A stretch of DNA of 64,000 nt, taken from positions 1,860,001-1,924,000 of the forward strand of contig NC_089440.1 in the NCBI RefSeq assembly GCF_026210795.1, given 5' to 3'. The notes under the pieces were generated by a model. That model saw nothing but the letters and a program-made list of their open reading frames with translations, was not told the DNA's origin and did not search any database. Origin of the DNA: Rhizophagus irregularis (lineage: Eukaryota > Glomeromycota > Glomeromycetes > Glomerales > Glomeraceae). The translations under genes were made by a program, and so were the position numbers. This document shows positions 57,526 through 64,000 of this stretch, in pieces (within the stretch, counting starts at the first letter, position 1; each line of letters begins with the position of its first letter).

Positions 57526-59478
57526 TTTCGTATTTTTTCGTCGTTTAACTTATCTGTATGGAAAAAAAAAAAGTTGTTTTGGTTGTAAATAAAGGTTTCT
57601 TGATAAGATTTTTTTAAGGTAATAAAGTGTGTGCTAACACGCGGAAATGTCAAATGATTTACCTTGTATTTACTGTCTTAAGGAATGTGCTACCAGCATA
57701 GTGAGAGATTTATGGGGGGGATGATGGTGAAAAAAAAGAATATAGATTGAGATGGAAGATCCATTGGCGCAACTAAATGATGGGAATGGATAATGAGGAG
57801 ATTGATCTTCGCAGAATTATTTTACACATGAATTGCAGGATTGTGGGAAAAGATACGGAAAGAATATAAGAATACTTCTTGGCTTATATTTTTTTCTATT
57901 TCGCGTAAGTTGGTTTAAATTTTTGTGATATTCGGCATTTGCTTATAATTATTTTTTTTTTAATAACGATTTTTGGTTTTTGACATGTTGATCACAAATG
58001 AGAATGACATAAGGTGTAACTTGTTACTTAAATGTAAGTGGACTTTTTTGAACAATCTTTAATGTTTTTATGTATGCCGATCACGTGGAGAATGGGGCTA
58101 CTTATTAATAACAATGATCATATTGTATGCATTTACCTACAATGAACTTCTTAGTGAGACAAAAAAGAAATGAAGAAAAAAAAAATAAAGAATGTAATTT
58201 ACGAGAGAAATTCAGGATCTCAATAGAAAACATAATAACGCGAAAGGGAGTTAACGGTAGGAATTCAAGAAAAAAAAAATTATAACGAATGAGTTTGTTT
58301 ATAGGTTAATTATAAGAACTTAAATGGTTGAATCTTACTTAGAATAGTAAATATTATTGAAAGGAGCGTGTTAATTTAACATTCGATGAAACATATTGAA
58401 ACCTTTGAAACAATAATATTTGTCGTGATTTTTCGTTTATTTCATTGTAGATATAATGCCATATATTGAAAGAGCAGAAAGTTCATTTTGAGTGGGCTTT
58501 TATATCACGTAAAAATCGGGTGGCGCGGTACGTAATGTAATATTTGATAATCACACCACATTTTCCACATTTATAATCAAAAATTTTTTTTTTGTAATTT
58601 TCGCAGTGAGACGTGACTCAACATCAAAGGTCAGATAATATTTATGCTCGTACATAAAAAAAAGTTATTGACCACACCAAATGTTACTAATTTAAGGTAT
58701 CCGTGATTCGGCGAAACTTTACTGTCAGCCTGCATGATAATTACAATGAATTTTGGTGCACTGCATTTCTTTAAATGACAACTTTCTTCATTCAAAGTGC
58801 TGCGCCATTAAAAGAATGGATTTATATGGAATAAGAGCGCGCGTTTATGTTTTGAATGAATTATTCTTTTTCATGCTTTTCATGGTAAGGAACATGTGGA
58901 ATTTTCGTATATTTAGAAAAAAAAAAATTTCACCAGAATTAAGAAGTTGAGGCCTGCAGAAATTATGAAATTATACAGCTTACATAATGCTATTAATGAT
59001 TATTGGTGTGGAGAAAAAAAAAATTTTTTTTTTCAAAAAAGATTCGGCAATTTTAAAGTCAGATGTCAATCATATAGCATAATAAGATCGATCTATTTTT
59101 TTTTTTGTTAAAAAAAAAAATAATAACGAAATAAATAATAATAATGCATAGAGACGATTTTTATATAAGGCAACGCAAATAAAATCACAAAGAAAAAAAA
59201 ATTTTTTTTGAGTGAGATGATCATTATATATAATGAGGGAATTCCGAATTGAAAAAAAAAATTAAAAAATTAATTTAATAAATAAACAAATAAATACAAT
59301 ATATTTAAATATTATAATATTAATATTAAAAATGTTTACTAATATAATCTTCTTAAAAATTATATGTAAAAAAAATTTAATGAAAAAAATAATAAATATG
59401 TATAATATTATTAATATAAAAAAAAATCATTTAAAATTATTCAAAAAAGTTTTTAGTTATATTTTTTTTGGTTAAAAA

Positions 59479-59512
<34 letters not shown>

Positions 59513-60579
59513 ATATTTATTAATAATTAGAATAATATAATGCAAATCTAATAATTTTAACAAATTATAATAATTCTAAAAATTCAAAATTCTGATTTTT
59601 TTTATTATTACTTTAAACATTTACTGTATAGTATTGCATAAAATATCCTTCTTTATGAATATTTCTGATCCAAATATATTACATGGTCTAAAAATCTTAA
59701 TTCTAGTAAAATAAACTAATTTTGATCATATATTTTACAAAGTATATACCTTTAGCAGGTATTATTCAATTTTTAAATCAGATATTTTGTAAAATACTTA
59801 ATATTATTCTAATAAATTATATTATAATAATATAATACAAAAATTTTAAAAAAATTTATAACTTTATTATAAAATTAGATTTTATATAATATATAAAATA
59901 ATTTATCCAATTAACAAATATATTCAGAATTAATTTAAAATTTTTTTGATTAAATAATATTCTAAAATTAATTTAAATTATTTTATTATTTACATTAAGT
60001 ATTGTTAAATATCACTGCTAGTGATTATTATCTTACATACTAGAATTAAAAAATGTCATAAAATTTCCATCCATTAATATTTGCTAATGCTGAATCATTT
60101 ATGATAAGATTTAGTAATACCATTATTATTACTACTAGTATTATAATTATTATATAGTATTATATTATTATTAATTATACAAATATCAATCATTTTCTTT
60201 TTTGGTAATACTTGTTTTACAAAAACTTATTTTTGTAATTTTTATTTTTTACCTTCAGTTCTAATCATTTTTGTTTACTATAACAAATATTTATAAAAAT
60301 AAAATATTTCTTTATAGTAAACTTTATATTAATATAATAAAAATTTTCTTTTAACAAAAATATTTTATTAATTTTTAATTTTAAAACTTTAAGAATTTCC
60401 AATTTTATGTATATTTAGACTAATAAATCATTTTTATAATTTCTTAAAACTTTCTTTATTAATAATAATATTATTTTTTATTTTTTATTTTTTTTTATAT
60501 TATTATTTTTAAAATTTAAAATTAGTATATTTATAATTTTTTTATATATCTAATAATGGTTCTATTGGCATTTTAAATA
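57526..60579. other. Intergenic region, no gene seen
   Basis: 57.5-58.7 kb is moderately AT-rich without frames. 58.9-60.5 kb becomes almost pure A/T with homopolymers. GATCACGTGG at about 58079-58088 is an isolated E-box-like site without a gene beside it. Confidence 0.45.
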
Positions 60580-63250
60580 ATTCCATTGTTATCATCAAAA
60601 GCATTTGATTTCACTACAAAAGATATGTCTAATGAAGAAAGAAATTATAATGCTAGTTATATCTATTTTCGTATTCAAGAAGAAGAATGGTCATTAATAC
60701 CATTATTACCTGGATATATAGTTTTTACTACCGCTGGTAAAAATTGGTTCAAATTATTAATTCTAGAAAGTAATAATCAATTACTTTTCTTTTGAAAGGA
60801 ATTTAGTTTAGATGTATCCTATAGCAATAGAAAGGCTCATAGTGTTGAGTGACTTGCATTTTATTGTATATTAAAAAAATATAGCCTTGAATCAAATACT
60901 ACCATTTGATCAATTTTTGGTCTTTATAATCCTCAAATAATCAATAAACTTCAAAGATTTGTTTATGAAAAGTTTTCTTTATGATATTCTATTATTTTTC
61001 AAATGGAATCACTGGCTGTCTTATCAGAAAATTTGCAAAATAATGCAAAAAAAAGAGGAAATATTATATTGTAGTTTAAAACGAAAACAAGAGAAAATTG
61101 ATATCTTGTTGCGTGAAAAAGATAATAATAATAGCCAAAATATTCATTTTAGAATTCATGTTGAGTCTAATGGAAAAATATTGTCTTCTAAACAGACACA
61201 GGTTCTGATATTAAAAAATTTTGAACATAAACAAATTATTTATTCCCAAAATAAAACAATCAAAAAATTGAAAGAAAAAATTACTACAATAAATAATAAA
61301 TCTGAAAATACCATTGAAACTGATGATATAATTGTACTTAATGATGCAGAAATTTAAAAATCAGTGGAAAAAGAATTTGAAGAAAAAAGTTTAGAATCAG
61401 TTATTTTTATGAATATCTCGCAATATTTTTCTATACCTCTTTCAATACCTTATTCTAATTGTATTGATATTATTGCATCAAATCGAACATTTTACACCAA
61501 AGTATTGGGATTTAATGTATCTTGTATTATTATATGTCATCTTTGCAAAACATTAATGCAATATTCAAATGAGGATTCAAGAGTAAAGTATTCTAATTTA
61601 GTCACAGGAGCAGCACTTGCTGGAAGAATAAATAGAAATTCTTTTCAGACAGTATTGGCTACAATTGGAATAACTAACCAATGTAATGAAAAATCTTTTT
61701 ATAACTATAATATAATTTTACGTGAAACTTTAGATAACTTGGAGTCAGCTCATTTACTAGGTCAAGAAAAAGTACTATTTGTAGGCTTTGACTGTTCATG
61801 GTTATATACCCATAATACACATTAGGCTAACAGAAAGTTCTTATATTTGTATGACCTTTCTAGTATATAAGAAATATTGTTATTGATGCTAAATAAATTA
61901 CTAATTAATTTATTTAATATATTTACCAGAGTATAATTATCAACCTATAATCAGATTTCATACAGTAGAACATTCTCATGTGATATATAAATCTGAAAAT
62001 GATTCTTTAAAAATAATTTATAATGGAAATTTTAGTAGAACGTCAAAACAAATGGAGTGTGCAATTTTACTTGTACTACTCAATGATATAATGCCTATAT
62101 TAGAACAAACTAACTTTACCTTACATGTACAGTATGTGTAAATGACAATCTAAAAATAAATAGAACTTTAACATGTATACATGCAGTAGGTCGTATCTTT
62201 GCTAATCTGAAGCATATGTTATATGTATAAGCAAAAATATTTGAAAGAATTTAAGTAAGTTAATATATTTATAATTACTTATAACATTACATTTTATAAA
62301 TAATAAAAATTTTTTAATTTGTTTAATAGTGAAAAAGCAATACTCATGTTGGCATCCTTTTAAACAATACATTATGCAATATTTTAATTTTTGTATATTT
62401 AGTGCTGGATTACAAAGAAAGATAATAATACACCAATTGAAAAAGAAACACAATATATACAAGTAAAAGGTTTAATTTGGCATTTACTTGATGATCATAG
62501 TATATATTAGAGTAATATTTGTTGAATTGGATAAAGGATAATCCAGAGCTGCAATTACAAAATCCAACTTTAAAAAATTATATCCGAACTGAAATTGAAA
62601 ATTTATAAAGTATTATCACTATAATTTTTCGTGTACCATCTGGGTAAAGACTTATAACTACACTTTGCACTTTACATAATAAAACATTTAACAGAAAGAT
62701 TCTTAAGTATTTGGATAAACAGATTGATTATTGGGTATCTTATAGTACTCGATATGCACTAGCAGTTCTTGATCAGAACGAAGGATTAGATGTTATGATT
62801 TCTAAAGTTCATACAGCAATTACTAAAAAGAAATTTTCACATTTTAACATATGCAACATACTGAAATTTGTAAAGGAAAGATCTCAGAAGGTTTTTAGAA
62901 TTATAATGAAATTTAACAGTGAAATGACTAATGAGGCAAGAAAAGAAAAATTTGCCAATGGCAGAAAAGAATTTGCTGGTTTAACTTTGATAAGGTAATG
63001 TTTTATTTAGCATTTTTCATTTATCTTATGAAATACTTATTTAAATATTTATTATAGGAATTAGTATCATATAAAAGTAAAACATCTGATCAAATTCATA
63101 AAGACATATTCTGGCCATCATTTGGTAATATTTTAAGAGATTTTGACATAATAGTGAAATGTGTTGCATGTTATGCATTTGTTAAAAAAAGTGCATGTAA
63201 TTTGTAGCATATGTTCATTTTATGTAAATGTAGGTTCGTAGAAATGAATC
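60580..63250 (+). pseudogene. Decayed Mutator-like DDE transposase
   Basis: Blocks read in several frames. 60586-60795 is an N-terminal part. 61364-61825 gives CHLCKTLMQYSNEDSRVKYS, then NLVTGAALAGRINRNSFQTV and LATIGITNQCNEKSFYNY, then KVLFVGFDCSWLYTHNTH. The last resembles the first catalytic Asp motif (DGSW-type) of Mutator-like transposases. Around 62035-62210 are FSRTSKQMECAILLVLL and, after a shift, VNDNLKINRTL, at the place of the second acidic motif (usually D-x-D; here changed to Asn-Asp-Asn), with VGRIFANLKHM. Then 62711-62998 gives YLDKQIDYWVSYSTRYALAV. After a probable intron (62996-63058) comes a KCVACYAFVKKSACNL Cys block ending in a stop. More than six stops or frame changes mean it is dead. 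The family call rests on motif order and needs profile confirmation. Confidence 0.55.
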
Positions 63251-63298
63251 ATTAATGATAAATATATACCTAAAGGATAACAACCAGAGCCACTTATA

Positions 63299-63960
63299 AT
63301 GGAAATGCTAATATCACATTATCATTTGTCACAAAAAACACTTTTGGATTTGATAATTTTCAAGAAGGCCAGAAACCATCAGATAGAAGCAATAATTGCT
63401 TATTTAAATGGTAAAGATACATTTGTATCTATGAAAACAGGTAGAGGTAAAACTCTATGTTACACTATATCAACTATTTGTTTTAAAGGATTGACTATTG
63501 TTTTTAGTCCTTTCAAAGCACTTATGAACGATTAAAAGGTAAAATTTAGTCAATTCAGTTACATTATATTTTATAACTTATAACTTTCTTTATTTTTAGT
63601 AAGAACTCATAAATGCAGGTATTCTATACGCTACCTTATATACCAATTTAATATAAGGAGCAAGCATCTAAGAAAAGATTTTTGAAGAAATAGCGTATAG
63701 ATTGATAAAAATACTTTTCGTTATACCTGAAAAATTAGCCTTCAACAAAGGATTTTGTAAATTTATTACACGAATTTATGAGCAGAAAAAGGTTCAATTT
63801 GTAATTGATGAAGCACACTGCATTCTAGCATATCAAGATTTCAGATAATACAAAAATAATCTATTTTGGCAAAATATAGTTGGCAACTCTGATCACCATG
63901 GTGATAGGACTCCGCTTACTTATAATAAAGGTCACCGTAGAAAATTGGCCCTTTACTAAT
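63299..63960 (+). pseudogene. Decayed RecQ-like helicase N-terminal half
   Basis: 63299-63535 gives KARNHQIEAIIAYLNGKDTF, then VSMKTGRGKTLCYTISTICF and GLTIVFSPFKALMND. These are the Q-motif-like start, Walker A (TGRGKT) and motif Ia (SPFKALM) of RecQ-family helicases. After a stop and a shift, about 63600-63850 gives ELINAGILYATLYTN, IFEEIAYRLIKILFVIPEKL (motif Ib) and VQFVIDEAHCILAYQDFR (Walker B DEAH plus the RecQ-type HC). A stop follows the last motif. Helicase motifs III-VI are not seen before the similarity ends near 63.9 kb; the following bases do not continue it. It lies about 50 bp after the transposase Cys block on the same strand, consistent with one composite element or gene. Confidence 0.65.
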
Positions 63961-64000
63961 AGTTTTTACCTTACTTTTTTCTTAAATTCTATTGGTTAAT

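Noticed and set aside
1-64000. tRNA, rRNA or snRNA genes
   Set aside because: I looked for T-loop GGTTCRANTCC patterns and known RNA motifs and found none convincing; a covariance-model scan would be decisive.

Overview
The window looks like a piece of an arbuscular mycorrhizal fungus genome (Glomeromycotina, Rhizophagus-like). This is an inference from sequence style: very AT-rich DNA full of homopolymers and microsatellites, small GT-AG introns of about 50-100 nt, a protein kinase of the expanded glomeromycete type with a Cys-rich NWTS motif ahead of the kinase domain, LINE remnants with RNase H and zinc-knuckle tails, and many short inverted-repeat elements. The housekeeping genes are plainly eukaryotic and fungal.

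Layout. 1-3.4 kb is AT-rich DNA without genes. 3.4-5.1 kb has a TMEM42-like membrane protein and a small unknown gene. 5-13 kb is a transposon graveyard with two LINE ends, a hairpin element, a candidate 1.5 kb TIR element and 42-bp tandem repeats. 13.1-17.9 kb is a compact gene block: SNX3-type sorting nexin (-), histone-fold POLE4/CHRAC1-like protein with a long acidic tail (-), and splicing factor CWC25 (+). 19.2-23.3 kb holds two broken genes facing away from each other: a D-amino-acid oxidase (two in-frame stops, a phase break, a MITE in one intron) and a kinase (nonsense codon, frameshifts). 23.3-31.5 kb is non-coding with microsatellites. A divergent HMG-box gene lies at 31.6 kb. 36.0-41.2 kb is a second compact block: ELP4 (-), RRP46 (-) and UBE2T (+). 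The last two share a 222-bp divergent promoter. 41.2-45.7 kb contains several inverted-repeat elements. 45.7-47.6 kb has two convergent lineage-specific genes with a 57-bp repeat array between them. COP9 signalosome subunit 2 follows at 48.4-50.7 kb (-), and the PKA regulatory subunit at 54.7-57.0 kb (+). The last 3.5 kb is a decayed Mutator-like transposase followed by a decayed RecQ-like helicase.

The strongest unusual signal is splicing. ELP4 contains what reads as a U12-type AT-AC intron (ATATCCTTT donor, TTCCTTGAC branch site, AC acceptor) that restores the conserved SLDDILGGG motif exactly. The neighbouring RRP46 gene has an intron with a perfect U12-type GTATCCTTT donor. The next gene, UBE2T, has a GC-AG intron. 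Minor introns are rare in fungi, so this cluster is worth checking. The intact genes serve general cell functions (splicing, exosome, tRNA modification, DNA repair, COP9, PKA signalling, endosomal sorting) and do not form a single pathway.
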